Notes: generated from the sequence alone by a model not told the origin. A DNA stretch of 39,890 nt from Streptomyces sp. SID14436 (GCF_010548465.1 NZ_JAAGMD010000367.1:1-39890); one strand, 5' to 3'. Counted from the first letter of the stretch, positions 8,280-16,757 are shown. Made by a program: numbers and translations.

Positions 8280-8516
8280 ATGGCGAAGCCGCCTGTGCGC
8301 AAGCCTAAGAAGAAGGTCTGCGCGTTCTGCAAGGACAAGGTCACGTACGTGGACTACAAGGACACGAACATGCTGCGGAAGTTCATTTCCGACCGCGGCA
8401 AGATCCGTGCCCGCCGCGTGACCGGCAACTGCACGCAGCACCAGCGTGACGTCGCCACGGCCGTCAAGAACAGCCGTGAGATGGCGCTGCTGCCCTACAC
8501 CTCCACCGCGCGATAA
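8280..8516 (+). CDS. rpsR: 30S ribosomal protein S18, zinc-site (C+) form
   Basis: 78 residues; S18 pairs with S6 on the 30S platform. It carries CAFC near residues 15-18 and a further Cys/His pair in NCTQH, consistent with a zinc-binding C+ paralogue. Streptomyces usually keep a second cysteine-free copy elsewhere, induced under zinc shortage. AGGAGAAACACC precedes the ATG; 43 bp after ssb and 18 bp before rplI, hence co-transcribed. Confidence 0.97.
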   Translation: MAKPPVRKPKKKVCAFCKDKVTYVDYKDTNMLRKFISDRGKIRARRVTGNCTQHQRDVATAVKNSREMALLPYTSTAR

Positions 8517-8534
8517 GGGAAGGGTGACCGACTC

Positions 8535-8981
8535 ATGAAGATCATCCTCACCCACGAGGTCTCCGGCCTCGGTGCCGCGGGCGACGTCGTCGACGTCAAG
8601 GACGGTTACGCTCGCAACTACCTGGTGCCGCGGAAGCTCGCTATCCGCTGGACCAAGGGTGGCGAGAAGGACGTCGAGCAGATCCGTCGTGCTCGCAAGA
8701 TCCACGAGATCCAGACCATCGAGCAGGCCAACCAGGTCAAGGCGCAGCTCGAGGGCGTCAAGGTCCGTCTGGCCGTCCGCTCCGGTGACGCCGGCCGTCT
8801 CTTCGGTTCCGTCACCCCGGCCGACATCGCTTCCGCGATCAAGGCCGCCGGTGGTCCCGAGGTGGACAAGCGCCGCATCGAGCTGGGCGCGCCGATCAAG
8901 ACGCTGGGCGCCCACGAGACGTCCGTGCGTCTGCACCCCGAGGTTGACGCCAAGGTCAACATCGAGGTCGTCGCGGCCTGA
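8535..8981 (+). CDS. rplI: 50S ribosomal protein L9
   Basis: 148 residues with the L9 N-terminal signature [36 protein letters not shown], the long connecting helix and the C-terminal RNA-binding domain ([17 protein letters not shown]). It binds 23S rRNA near the L1 stalk. Last gene of the ribosomal operon; a strong terminator follows 26 bp after the stop. Confidence 0.98.
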   Translation: MKIILTHEVSGLGAAGDVVDVKDGYARNYLVPRKLAIRWTKGGEKDVEQIRRARKIHEIQTIEQANQVKAQLEGVKVRLAVRSGDAGRLFGSVTPADIASAIKAAGGPEVDKRRIELGAPIKTLGAHETSVRLHPEVDAKVNIEVVAA

Positions 8982-9007
8982 GTGCCGCGCTCGCTGATGC
9001 AGTGAGC

Positions 9008-9037
9008 AGGGGCCGCACCCTTCGGGGTGCGGCCCCT
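9008..9037. terminator. Terminator of the rpsF-rplI operon (UUCG tetraloop)
   Basis: A 13-bp perfect stem (AGGGGCCGCACCC / complement) is closed by a TTCG tetraloop, between the convergent rplI and MATE genes. Confidence 0.92.
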
Positions 9038-9085
9038 CGCGCTCTCCGGAGTGGTGGGCTCGCCCGGCCTCGCTCAGTAACGGGC

Positions 9086-9101
9086 GGTTTCACGTGAAAC
9101 G
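9086..9101. other. parS: parS site (14/16)
   Basis: GGTTTCACGTGAAACG keeps the full 14-bp core and differs only in the two outermost bases. It lies between the rplI terminator and the 3' end of the MATE gene. Confidence 0.85.
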
Positions 9102-9108
9102 GGCGGCG

Positions 9109-10446
9109 TCAGCGGGTGGCCCCTGTGACGATCCAGCGACCGGACCGGGTGCGGAGCCACAGGGTGACCAGACGCACGCTCATCATGAGCGTCATCGCCG
9201 CCCACAGGGCGGTCAGTCCACCGCCGAACACGGGGACCAGGAGTGCCACGGGAGTGAAGACCGCCAGGGTCGCCAGCATCGCCCAGGCCAGGTAGGGGCC
9301 GTCGCCGGCGCCCATGAGGACGCCGTCCAGGACGAAGACGATTCCGGAGACGGGCTGGGACAGGGCCACGATCACGAGCGCGGGCAGGGCCACATCCGTG
9401 ACCGTCGAGTCGCTGGTGAACAGCGGCAGGAAGAGCGGGCGGAAGATCACGACCAGCGCGCCCAGGACCACGCCCACCGCGATGCCCCACTCCACCATGC
9501 GACGGCAGGCCTCCCGCGCTCCGTCGGCGTCACCGGCTCCGAGGTAGCGCCCGATGATGGCCTGACCGGCGATGGCGATGGCGTCGAGGGCGAAGGCGAG
9601 CAGGCTCCACAGGGAGAGGATGATCTGGTGAGCCGCCATGTCGGCATCCCCGAGGCGGGCGGCGACGGCTGTTGTGATCATGAGGATGGCCCGGAGGGAG
9701 AGCGTGCGCACCAGCAGGGGCGCACCTGCCTGGGCCGAGGCCCTGATGCCGGCCAGGTCCGGGCGCAGGGAGGCTCCGTGCTTGCGGGCACCCCGCACCA
9801 CGACGACGAGATAGACGGCGGCCATGCCGCACTGAGCGATGACCGTGCCCCAGGCGGAGCCCGCGATGCCGAGGCCGACGCCGTAGACGAGCACCACGTT
9901 GAGGATGCCGTTGGCGAGGAAGCCTCCCGTGGCGACGTACAGCGGGGTTCTGGTGTCCTGGAGGCCCCGCAGGACACCGGTCGCGGCGAGAACGACCAGC
10001 ATGGCCGGGATACCCAGCGCGGAGATCCGCAGATAGGTGACGGCGTAGGGCGCGGCTGTGCTGGAGGCACCGAAGAGATCGATGAGGGCGGGAGCGGTGG
10101 GCAGGACGACGGCGATGACGCCCACACCCAGCAACAGGGCGAGCCAGATGCCGTCCATTCCCTGGCGGATCGCCGCGGGAAGGTCACCCGCGCCGACCCG
10201 CCGGGCGACGGCTGCCGTGGTGGCGTAGGCCAGGAAGACGAAGACGCTGACGGCCGTCATCAGCAGCGCCGAGGCGACGCCCAGACCGGCGAGCTGCGCC
10301 GTGCCCAGATGGCCGACGATGGCACTGTCGGCGATCACGAAGAGGGGCTCGGCGACGAGGGCCCCGAACGCCGGAACGGCCAGCAGGACGATCTCTCGGT
10401 CGTGCCGACGCCGCGCGGCTCGGGGGCTCGGAGGGGCCTGTGTCAT
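9109..10446 (-). CDS. MATE-family (DinF-like) multidrug/drug:cation antiporter
   Basis: About 445 residues with roughly 12 membrane helices in two related halves, opening with EIVLLAVPAFGALVAEPLFVIADSAIVGHLG, the MATE/DinF signature, and GVLRGLQDTRTPLYV near the middle. It exports small hydrophobic compounds at the expense of a cation gradient; the substrate cannot be told. Three in-frame starts are stacked (TTG 10455, GTG 10452, ATG 10446) and none has a clear ribosome site; the ATG is chosen and could be wrong. The upstream gap is the DnaA-box cluster shared with dnaB. It converges on rplI. Confidence 0.88.
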   Translation of the reverse strand: MTQAPPSPRAARRRHDREIVLLAVPAFGALVAEPLFVIADSAIVGHLGTAQLAGLGVASALLMTAVSVFVFLAYATTAAVARRVGAGDLPAAIRQGMDGIWLALLLGVGVIAVVLPTAPALIDLFGASSTAAPYAVTYLRISALGIPAMLVVLAATGVLRGLQDTRTPLYVATGGFLANGILNVVLVYGVGLGIAGSAWGTVIAQCGMAAVYLVVVVRGARKHGASLRPDLAGIRASAQAGAPLLVRTLSLRAILMITTAVAARLGDADMAAHQIILSLWSLLAFALDAIAIAGQAIIGRYLGAGDADGAREACRRMVEWGIAVGVVLGALVVIFRPLFLPLFTSDSTVTDVALPALVIVALSQPVSGIVFVLDGVLMGAGDGPYLAWAMLATLAVFTPVALLVPVFGGGLTALWAAMTLMMSVRLVTLWLRTRSGRWIVTGATR

Positions 10447-10460
10447 GTGCACCAATCTAA

Positions 10461-10723
10461 TCGTCCACAGGTAAGAGATGCAAAGCTTGTGCGCTCCTTA
10501 CCTGATCCCACAGGGTGTGTCGTTGCGTACACCGCCGACCGTGATCTTGGTCCGACTGGGGAAGTTTTTCTTCTGCACAGCCGGTGGACGGTAAGCATGC
10601 AGGTCAGAGCGTTTCTTCGAGGTGGGAGTCGGGCTTGTTCACAAGGCTGTCCACGGGGTCGTGCACAGGTTTGGCGGAGTTCTCCACAGCAATGGGCCGG
10701 TCGTCCACATGGCCTGTGGATAA
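10461..10723. promoter_or_regulatory. Cluster of DnaA-box-like 9-mers upstream of dnaB
   Basis: Against the Streptomyces DnaA box (TTGTCCACA; roughly YYVTCCACA) there are four full matches: 10461-10469 TCGTCCACA, 10680-10688 TTCTCCACA, 10701-10709 TCGTCCACA and, on the minus strand, 10715-10723 TTATCCACA. Five more have one mismatch: 10571-10579, 10583-10591 (minus), 10635-10643, 10647-10655 and 10659-10667. They fall in the 458-bp gene-free gap between the MATE gene and dnaB, which is visibly less GC-rich than its flanks. Likely roles are DnaA titration or DnaA control of dnaB; binding is inferred. Confidence 0.65.
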
Positions 10724-10836
10724 CCAGATTGGCTGACGGTGCCGACGGGCCTACGGTGGTCCGGCGTCCCGCTCCCCCCGCCGATTCCGGAATCGCCACA
10801 TATCCGGCGCGCGTCAACCGGAGTTGGGCCTCTTAC

Positions 10837-10860
10837 TTGTCAGTGCCGTGCCGTAGAAAT
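10837..10860 (+). promoter_or_regulatory. RecA-NDp/PafBC-like promoter motif upstream of dnaB
   Basis: TTGTCAGTG, then 8 nt, then TAGAAA(T), about 45 bp before the dnaB GTG. The -35-like element and spacing match the mycobacterial RecA-independent DNA-damage promoter exactly; the -10 deviates only in its last base. Confidence 0.6.
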
Positions 10861-10904
10861 AGGGGCGTGGCGAGGTCCGCTCGCGGACGGGAGGAGGTGG
10901 CTCG

Positions 10905-12383
10905 GTGAGCATTTCCGAGCCCTTGGACGATCCGTGGGCCGACAGCGGTCCCAGTGATCGTCTGCCTGCCTCCCGCCGTCGTGACGAGGGAGGCCGCGGC
11001 CGCGACGAACAGCACGACCGCGGCCGGGACACCGGCGGGTGGGACGGCGGAGCCCCGGCGTTCGAGCGGGTGCCTCCCCAGGACCTCGAGGCCGAGCAGT
11101 CGGTGCTGGGCGGCATGCTGCTGTCCAAGGACGCCATCGCCGACGTGGTGGAGATCCTCAAGGGACACGACTTCTACAAGCCGGCCCACGAGACCATCTA
11201 CACGGCGATCCTGGACGTCTATGCCAAGGGGGAGCCGGCCGACCCCATCACCATCGCCGCCGAACTCACCAAGCGCGGTGAGATCAACAAGGTCGGCGGT
11301 GCCTCGTACCTGCACACCCTGGTGCAGACGGTGCCCACGGCGGCCAACGCGGCGTACTACGCGGAGATCGTCCACGAGCGCGCGGTGCTGCGCCGCCTGG
11401 TCGAGGCGGGCACGCGCATCACCCAGATGGGATACGCGGCCGACGACGACGTCGACGAGATCGTCAACCGTGCCCAGGCCGAGATCTACGCGGTCACCGA
11501 GCAGCGCACCAGCGAGGACTACCTGCCGCTCGGGGACATCATGGAGGGCGCCCTCGACGAGATCGAGGCCATCGGTTCCCGCAGCGGTGAGATGACCGGC
11601 GTCCCCACCGGGTTCACGGACTTCGACTCGCTCACCAACGGCCTGCACCCCGGTCAGATGATCGTCATCGCCGCCCGTCCCGCCATGGGCAAGTCGACGC
11701 TCGCGCTGGACTTCGCCCGCGCGGCGTCGATCAGGCACAACCTGCCGAGCGTCGTCTTCTCGCTCGAGATGGGGCGCAACGAGATCGCCATGCGCCTGCT
11801 GTCCGCCGAGGCCAGGGTCGCCCTGCACCATATGCGGTCCGGCACGATGACCGACGAGGACTGGACCCGGTTGGCGCGCAGGATGCCGGACGTGTCCGCG
11901 GCACCGCTGTACATCGACGACTCCCCGAACCTGTCGATGATGGAGATCCGCGCCAAGTGCCGTCGTCTCAAACAGCGCAACGACCTGAAGCTGGTCGTCA
12001 TCGACTACCTGCAGCTGATGCAGTCGGGCGGTTCCAAACGGGCCGAGAGCCGCCAGCAGGAGGTCTCCGACATGTCCCGGAACCTCAAGCTGCTCGCCAA
12101 GGAGCTGGAGATCCCGGTCATCGCGCTCTCCCAGCTCAACCGTGGCCCCGAACAGCGCACCGACAAGAAGCCGATGGTCTCCGACCTGCGCGAGTCGGGT
12201 TCCATCGAGCAGGACGCCGACATGGTCATCCTGCTGCACCGGGAGGACGCCTATGAGAAGGAGTCCCCTCGGGCCGGCGAAGCCGACCTGATCGTGGCCA
12301 AGCACCGTAACGGTCCCACGGCGACCATCACGGTGGCCTTCCAGGGCCACTACTCGCGCTTCGTGGACATGGCCCAGACGTGA
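10905..12383 (+). CDS. dnaB: Replicative DNA helicase DnaB
   Basis: 492 residues; the hexameric 5'-3' helicase that unwinds DNA at the fork. After a roughly 45-residue charged, disordered N-terminal extension come the N-terminal collar domain (QDLEAEQSVLGGMLLSKDAI), linker helix, and RecA-like ATPase. Walker A is ARPAMGKST near residue 260, Walker B is LVVIDYLQLM, and QLNRGPEQR and SDLRESGSIEQDAD follow. The Walker A region is uninterrupted, so there is no intein, unlike many actinobacterial dnaB genes. GGAGGAGG precedes the GTG start. Regulation may involve the upstream DnaA boxes and the damage-type promoter. Confidence 0.98.
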   Translation: MSISEPLDDPWADSGPSDRLPASRRRDEGGRGRDEQHDRGRDTGGWDGGAPAFERVPPQDLEAEQSVLGGMLLSKDAIADVVEILKGHDFYKPAHETIYTAILDVYAKGEPADPITIAAELTKRGEINKVGGASYLHTLVQTVPTAANAAYYAEIVHERAVLRRLVEAGTRITQMGYAADDDVDEIVNRAQAEIYAVTEQRTSEDYLPLGDIMEGALDEIEAIGSRSGEMTGVPTGFTDFDSLTNGLHPGQMIVIAARPAMGKSTLALDFARAASIRHNLPSVVFSLEMGRNEIAMRLLSAEARVALHHMRSGTMTDEDWTRLARRMPDVSAAPLYIDDSPNLSMMEIRAKCRRLKQRNDLKLVVIDYLQLMQSGGSKRAESRQQEVSDMSRNLKLLAKELEIPVIALSQLNRGPEQRTDKKPMVSDLRESGSIEQDADMVILLHREDAYEKESPRAGEADLIVAKHRNGPTATITVAFQGHYSRFVDMAQT

Positions 12384-12447
12384 TGGGGCCGGTGCGACGC
12401 GCCGCAACCCGCCGCGGTGCCACGTGAGCACCTGCTGAACTGGTCGT

Positions 12448-13833
12448 ATGACGACACCTCAGGAAGAACTGCTGCCGTCCACCCGGAGGGCGTTGCTGCA
12501 CCGGATCGCCGCCGCACAGGCCGACGGGCGGGCACCGTCGGTCGTCGCCGCCGTGGTGCGGGGCGGGCGGACGGTGTGGACGGGCGCGCGGGCCTGGTCG
12601 GGGGAGGCGGTACCGGACGCCGACACGCAGTACCGGATCGGTTCGATCACCAAGACCTTCACCGCGGTCCTGGTGCTCCGGCTGCGCGACGAGGGCGTGC
12701 TCGATCTGGAGGATCCCCTGGAGAAGCACCTCCCGGGTACCGGTGCGGGGAAGGCGACCGTCGCCGAACTGCTCGCGCACGCCGGGGGGCTGGCCGCCGA
12801 GACGCCCGGCCCCTGGTGGGAGCGGACGCCCGGAGCCCTGCGGCCGGAGCTCGCCGACGTGCTGGGGGAGCGTCCGGTGGTGCATCCCGCCGGGCGGCGG
12901 TTCCACTACTCCAACCCGGGCTACGCGCTGCTCGGTGCGCTGGTGGAACGGCTGCGGGGCGCGTCGTGGGAGGACGTGCTGCGGCGGGAAGTGCTCGAAC
13001 CGCTCGGCCTCCCGCGAACCGGCGTGCGGCCTCTGGCCCCGCACGCGGACGGCTGGGCGGTGCACCCGTGGGCCGACGTGGTGCTGCCCGAACCCGCCGA
13101 GGACCTCGGACGGATGGCACCGGCCGGGCAACTGTGGTCCACCGTCGGCGACTTGGCCCGCTTCGCGGACTTCCTCGTCCGGGGTGACGAGCGAGTGCTG
13201 GGCGCCGCGTCCCTGGGCGAGATGAGGACCCCCGCGGCCCCTGCCGAGGCGGCGGACGTGGCCGGCGGGTACGCGTACGGACTGGGCATGGAGCTGCGTC
13301 ACCAGGAGGGGCGGGCGCTGGTCGGGCACACCGGGTCACTGCCCGGCTTCCTCGCTTGTCTCACGATCGGGGTGGAGGACGACGTGGCCGCGGTGGTGCT
13401 GGCCAACTGCACCGCCGGGATCCCGGTGTTCTCGCTCGCCGCCGACCTGGTCCGCACCGTGGCCGAGGCGGAACCTCGCATCCCCGCCCCTTGGCAGCCC
13501 ATGAGGGAGGCGGATCCGGAACTGCTGGAACTCGTGGGCCCCTGGTACTGGGGCACCCAGGCTTACGCCCTGAAGCTGTCGGCCGACGGTCTTCTCTCGC
13601 TGGAGCCTCTGTCCGGCACGGGTCGCCGCTCGCGCTTCCGGCCGAACGGCGACGGCACCTGGACGGGCTTGGAGGGCTACTACGCCGGGGAGGTCCTGAC
13701 GCCCGTGCGACGCCCCGATGGTTCGGTGGGGCATCTGGATGTCGGTTCCTTCGTGTTCACCCGGAGGCCCTACGACGGCAACGCCCCGGTGCCGGGTGGG
13801 GTGGACCCCGAAGGGTGGCGGGGGACCGGGTGA
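12448..13833 (+). CDS. Serine beta-lactamase-fold hydrolase (class C/DD-peptidase family)
   Basis: 461 residues of the PF00144 family. The active-site SxxK is SITK (about residues 68-71, in YRIGSITKTFTAVL), the YxN motif is YSN (HYSNPGYALLG), and the KTG equivalent is HTG (GHTGSLPGF). A C-terminal domain of about 110 residues (WYWGTQAYALKLSADGLLSL) resembles the lipocalin-like domain of esterase and D-aminopeptidase members. No signal peptide is visible, so a cytoplasmic esterase or peptidase is as likely as a beta-lactamase. It starts 64 bp after dnaB and may be co-transcribed. Confidence 0.85.
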   Translation: MTTPQEELLPSTRRALLHRIAAAQADGRAPSVVAAVVRGGRTVWTGARAWSGEAVPDADTQYRIGSITKTFTAVLVLRLRDEGVLDLEDPLEKHLPGTGAGKATVAELLAHAGGLAAETPGPWWERTPGALRPELADVLGERPVVHPAGRRFHYSNPGYALLGALVERLRGASWEDVLRREVLEPLGLPRTGVRPLAPHADGWAVHPWADVVLPEPAEDLGRMAPAGQLWSTVGDLARFADFLVRGDERVLGAASLGEMRTPAAPAEAADVAGGYAYGLGMELRHQEGRALVGHTGSLPGFLACLTIGVEDDVAAVVLANCTAGIPVFSLAADLVRTVAEAEPRIPAPWQPMREADPELLELVGPWYWGTQAYALKLSADGLLSLEPLSGTGRRSRFRPNGDGTWTGLEGYYAGEVLTPVRRPDGSVGHLDVGSFVFTRRPYDGNAPVPGGVDPEGWRGTG

Positions 13834-13861
13834 CGACCGGAACCCGTACCGCAACGCGGTG

Positions 13862-13893
13862 AAGGGTGCTGTTTCACGTGAAACAGCACCCTT
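13862..13893. terminator. Perfect 32-bp palindrome: convergent-gene terminator built on parS
   Basis: The arms (16 bp each, beginning AAGGGTGCTG) are perfectly complementary with no spacer, so an RNA copy from either strand folds into a long hairpin ending in TTTCC or TTC. It lies between the convergent hydrolase and GNAT genes, 29 bp past the former's stop. Confidence 0.8.
13870..13885. other. parS: parS site, perfect 16-mer, core of the 32-bp palindrome
   Basis: TGTTTCACGTGAAACA, an exact consensus match and the centre of the longer terminator palindrome. Confidence 0.93.
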
Positions 13894-13911
13894 TCCGTCC
13901 GTTCGGCCGTG

Positions 13912-14364
13912 CTACAGCGGCAGCTTGAAGCCGACGTGGGACGCCGTGAAGCCGAGCCGCTCGTAGAAGCGGTGGGCGTCGGCGCGTGTCTTGTCCGAGG
14001 TGAGCTGGACCAGCTGGCAGCCCTGGCGGCGGGACTCGTCGATCGCCCACTCGATGAGCTGGGTTCCCAATCCGCTGCCGCGTTCGTCGGCATGGACGCG
14101 GACCGCTTCGATGACCGACCGGGTGGCGCCGCGTCGGGACAGCCCCGGGATGACGGTGAGCTGCAGGGTGCCGACGACGCGGCCTGCGCGGACGGCCACG
14201 ACCAGGTGCTGGTGGGGATCGGCGTCGAGCCGCTCCCAGGCGGCCAGGTACGGACCGAGGTCGTCCGGGGACTCGCGCTGGGCACCCAGCGGGTCGTCGG
14301 CGAGCATGCCGACGATCGCGGGGATGTCGTCGGCCACCACGGCGCGTATCTCAAGATCTGTCAT
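13912..14364 (-). CDS. GNAT-family N-acetyltransferase
   Basis: 150 residues with a single GNAT domain: LEIRAVVADDIPAIVGML at the N-terminus, VVGTLQLTVIPGLSRRG (beta4), the acetyl-CoA pyrophosphate loop DERGSGLGTQLIEWA, and AHRFYERLGF at the C-terminus. An unknown small-molecule or peptide amine is the likely acceptor. AGGGTG precedes the ATG. It is downstream of the MarR gene on the same strand (48-bp gap), so the two may share a transcript. Confidence 0.88.
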   Translation of the reverse strand: MTDLEIRAVVADDIPAIVGMLADDPLGAQRESPDDLGPYLAAWERLDADPHQHLVVAVRAGRVVGTLQLTVIPGLSRRGATRSVIEAVRVHADERGSGLGTQLIEWAIDESRRQGCQLVQLTSDKTRADAHRFYERLGFTASHVGFKLPL

Positions 14365-14412
14365 GGCCGCACCCTATGCGGACGGGGGACGGCATGATCC
14401 GGCGCAAGGCCC

Positions 14413-14877
14413 TCAGGCCGGAACGGGAGCCTTCAGGGTCTCCACCGCGCGGACGAGGGGGGCGAGGTCGGGATTCTTCGCCGCCTCGTCGAGGGCCTGC
14501 CGCAGGGCGCTGTCATGCGTGGGCCGTGCTTCCTCGAGGAGGGTCAGCCCGGTCTGCGTGACGTTGGTGTAGATGCCGCGCCGGTCGGTGGGACACAGGT
14601 AGCGCTCGAGGAGGCCGCGGTCCTCCAGCCGGGTCACCAGACGGGTGGTGGCGCTCTGGCTGAGCACGACCGCGTCGGCCACCTGCTTCATCTGCAGGTG
14701 CCCGCCTTCACCGTCGTGCTGCCGGCTGAGCACGTCGAGCAGGGAGTACTCGCGCACGCTCAGGCCGTGTCCTGCCTGGAGGGCGCGCTCGACGTGCGAC
14801 TCGATCCTCCCGTGCAGCAGGGAAAGCGCCCACCAGCCCTCGGCCAGGGCGGTGAGGGTGGGATCCGTGGCGGTCAT
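14413..14877 (-). CDS. MarR-family transcriptional regulator
   Basis: 154 residues from the ATG at 14877, chosen because GGAGGACAAGG precedes it; an 11-residue longer frame lacks such a site. Winged helix-turn-helix: LSVREYSLLDVLSRQ, then QMKQVADAVVLSQSATTRLVTRLEDRGLLER (recognition helix) and the wing DRRGIYTNVTQTG. It is divergent from an MFS exporter, the classical arrangement in which MarR represses the pump until a ligand binds. Confidence 0.92.
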   Translation of the reverse strand: MTATDPTLTALAEGWWALSLLHGRIESHVERALQAGHGLSVREYSLLDVLSRQHDGEGGHLQMKQVADAVVLSQSATTRLVTRLEDRGLLERYLCPTDRRGIYTNVTQTGLTLLEEARPTHDSALRQALDEAAKNPDLAPLVRAVETLKAPVPA

Positions 14878-14929
14878 GGGGCCTTGTCCTCCGTCCAGGA
14901 GCTGCTGCATCCAGCGTAGAGCACCGACG

Positions 14930-14971
14930 CAATAGACCGCGTTTGAAAGTAACCTGCGCTTGCAACTATTG
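14930..14971. promoter_or_regulatory. Candidate MarR operator between marR-type and MFS genes
   Basis: Nested inverted repeats: outer CAATAG / CTATTG (14930-14935, 14966-14971) and inner TTGAAAG / CTTGCAA (14943-14949, 14959-14965; one mismatch). They lie midway in the 142-bp divergent gap. Confidence 0.5.
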
Positions 14972-15019
14972 TCTCCACACGTAAAGCGCTACTGCAATCT
15001 TTCGGAAGGTCCACCCCCC

Positions 15020-16225
15020 ATGCCTCTCGCGCTGCTCGCCCTTGCGATCGGGGCCTTCGGTATCGGCACGACGGAGTTCGTGATCATGGGCTTGCTGCCC
15101 GAGGTCGCCGGTGACTTCGGGGTCTCGATCCCCACGGCCGGGCTTCTCGTCACCGGTTACGCGCTCGGCGTCGTGTTCGGTGCCCCGCTGATGACCGTGC
15201 TCGGCACCAGGGTGTCCCGCAAGCGGATGCTGATGCTGCTGATGGGCCTGTTCGTCGTCGGGAACCTGGTCTCGGCCCTGGCTCCCGCCTTCGGAGTCAT
15301 GCTGGCCGGCCGCGTCGTCGCCTCCCTGGCCCACGGCGCCTTCTTCGGCATCGGCTCCGTGGTCGCGGCCGACCTGGTCGCTCCCGACCGGAAGGCCGGT
15401 GCCATCGCCATGATGTTCACCGGGCTGACCGTCGCCAACGTCGTCGGCGTCCCCTTGGGCACCCTCGTCGGTCAGTCCATCGGCTGGCGGGTCACTTTCG
15501 GCATCGTGGCCGCCCTGGGCGTGATCGGCCTGGCCGGCATCGCCGCGCTGGTCCCCGACGTGTCCAGGCCCGAGGGAGTGCGGCTGCGCCACGAACTGGC
15601 CGCGTTCAGGAACGTACAGGTCCTGCTGGCGATGGCCATGACCGTCCTGGGCTTCGGCGGTGTCTTCGCGGCCATCACCTACATCGCGCCGATGATGACC
15701 CACGTCGCGGGCTTCGCCGACGGCTCCGTCACCTGGCTCCTGGTCCTGTTCGGCCTCGGCATGGTCGGCGGCAACCTCATCGGCGGCAAGTACGCCGACC
15801 GCGCCCTGATGCCCATGCTCTACGTGTCGCTGGGGGCCCTGGCCGTCGTCCTGGCGCTGTTCACCCTGACCGCCCACCACAAGGTCCTCGCCGCCGTGAC
15901 GATCGCCCTGGTCGGCGCCCTCGGCTTCGCGACCGTCCCGCCGCTGCAGAAGCGGGTGCTCGACCAGGCCCAGGGGGCTCCCACCCTGGCCTCGGCCGTC
16001 AACATCGGCGCCTTCAACCTCGGCAACGCACTCGCGGCCTGGCTCGGTGGCGCGGTGATCGCGGCCGGCCTCGGCTACACCGCCCCCAACTGGGTGGGCG
16101 CGGCCCTCGCCGGGAGTGCTCTGGTGCTCGCCGTGGTCTCGGCCGCCCTGGAGCGCCGTGACCGGGAGCTGCCCGCTGCTGCACCGGCGGTCCCCGCCGA
16201 GCGGCCGGTCACCGTCCAGCACTGA
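15020..16225 (+). CDS. MFS exporter (DHA1, AraJ/Cmx-like)
   Basis: 401 residues with 12 predicted helices. It opens MPLALLALAIGAFGIGTTEFVIMGLLPEVA, the AraJ/chloramphenicol-exporter-type TM1, and includes the loop 2-3 motif GAPLMTVLGTRVSRKRMLM. GGAAGGT stands about 10 nt before the ATG. Divergent from MarR and probably repressed by it; it exports an unknown drug or sugar-like compound. The HbpS-like gene follows 109 bp after its stop. Confidence 0.9.
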   Translation: MPLALLALAIGAFGIGTTEFVIMGLLPEVAGDFGVSIPTAGLLVTGYALGVVFGAPLMTVLGTRVSRKRMLMLLMGLFVVGNLVSALAPAFGVMLAGRVVASLAHGAFFGIGSVVAADLVAPDRKAGAIAMMFTGLTVANVVGVPLGTLVGQSIGWRVTFGIVAALGVIGLAGIAALVPDVSRPEGVRLRHELAAFRNVQVLLAMAMTVLGFGGVFAAITYIAPMMTHVAGFADGSVTWLLVLFGLGMVGGNLIGGKYADRALMPMLYVSLGALAVVLALFTLTAHHKVLAAVTIALVGALGFATVPPLQKRVLDQAQGAPTLASAVNIGAFNLGNALAAWLGGAVIAAGLGYTAPNWVGAALAGSALVLAVVSAALERRDRELPAAAPAVPAERPVTVQH

Positions 16226-16334
16226 TGAGCCCGACGGACGGCCCCGCGGCACGACCGTCCGGGACCGGCAGGTCGGCCAGGCCGCGCCGTCCCCTGCACC
16301 ACCCGGTTTCACCCCGACATCGAGGAGTATGCGC

Positions 16335-16757
16335 ATGAGCACCACCACAGCCGTCGCCCCGCTGACCACGGCGGACGCCGAATCCCTTGTCGCCGCGGCA
16401 TCCCAGGCCGCAGAGGCCGCCGGTGTCCCGGTCAGCGTCACCGTGCTGGATGCCGGAGGACACCTGCTCGCCTTCCGGCGGGACGACCGCGCCGTGCTGA
16501 TCTCCGGCGAGACCAGCACCCGCAAGGCGTACACCGCCCTGCAACTGAACGCCCCGACCGCCGATCTCGTCGAGGCGGTGCAGCCCGGCGCCCTGTTCCA
16601 CACCCTGCCCACGGCGCTCGACCGGCCGCTCCTGTTCATCGCCGGGGGCGTTCCCGTGCACCGCGACGGGCGGCTGATCGGCGCGATCGGTGTCGGGGGC
16701 GGGGCCCCGGAGCAGGACCACACCGTCGCGACGACTGCGGCGGCGGCCGTCGTCTGA
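16335..16757 (+). CDS. GlcG/HbpS-family (heme-degrading domain) protein
   Basis: 140 residues of the PF03928 fold: SVTVLDAGGHLLAFRRDD, STRKAYTALQL, then GGVPVHRDGRLIGAIGVGGGAPEQDH. Streptomyces HbpS is a secreted heme-binding octamer, but no signal peptide is visible here, so this member is probably cytoplasmic and its ligand unknown. GAGGAG lies 7 nt before the ATG at 16335; an ATG 6 nt upstream is too close to it. Probably in one transcript with the MFS gene. Confidence 0.85.
   Translation: MSTTTAVAPLTTADAESLVAAASQAAEAAGVPVSVTVLDAGGHLLAFRRDDRAVLISGETSTRKAYTALQLNAPTADLVEAVQPGALFHTLPTALDRPLLFIAGGVPVHRDGRLIGAIGVGGGAPEQDHTVATTAAAAVV

Noticed and set aside
11680..11700. Possible intein insertion in dnaB at Walker A
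   Set aside because: The ATPase motif and flanking frame are continuous and the length is normal.
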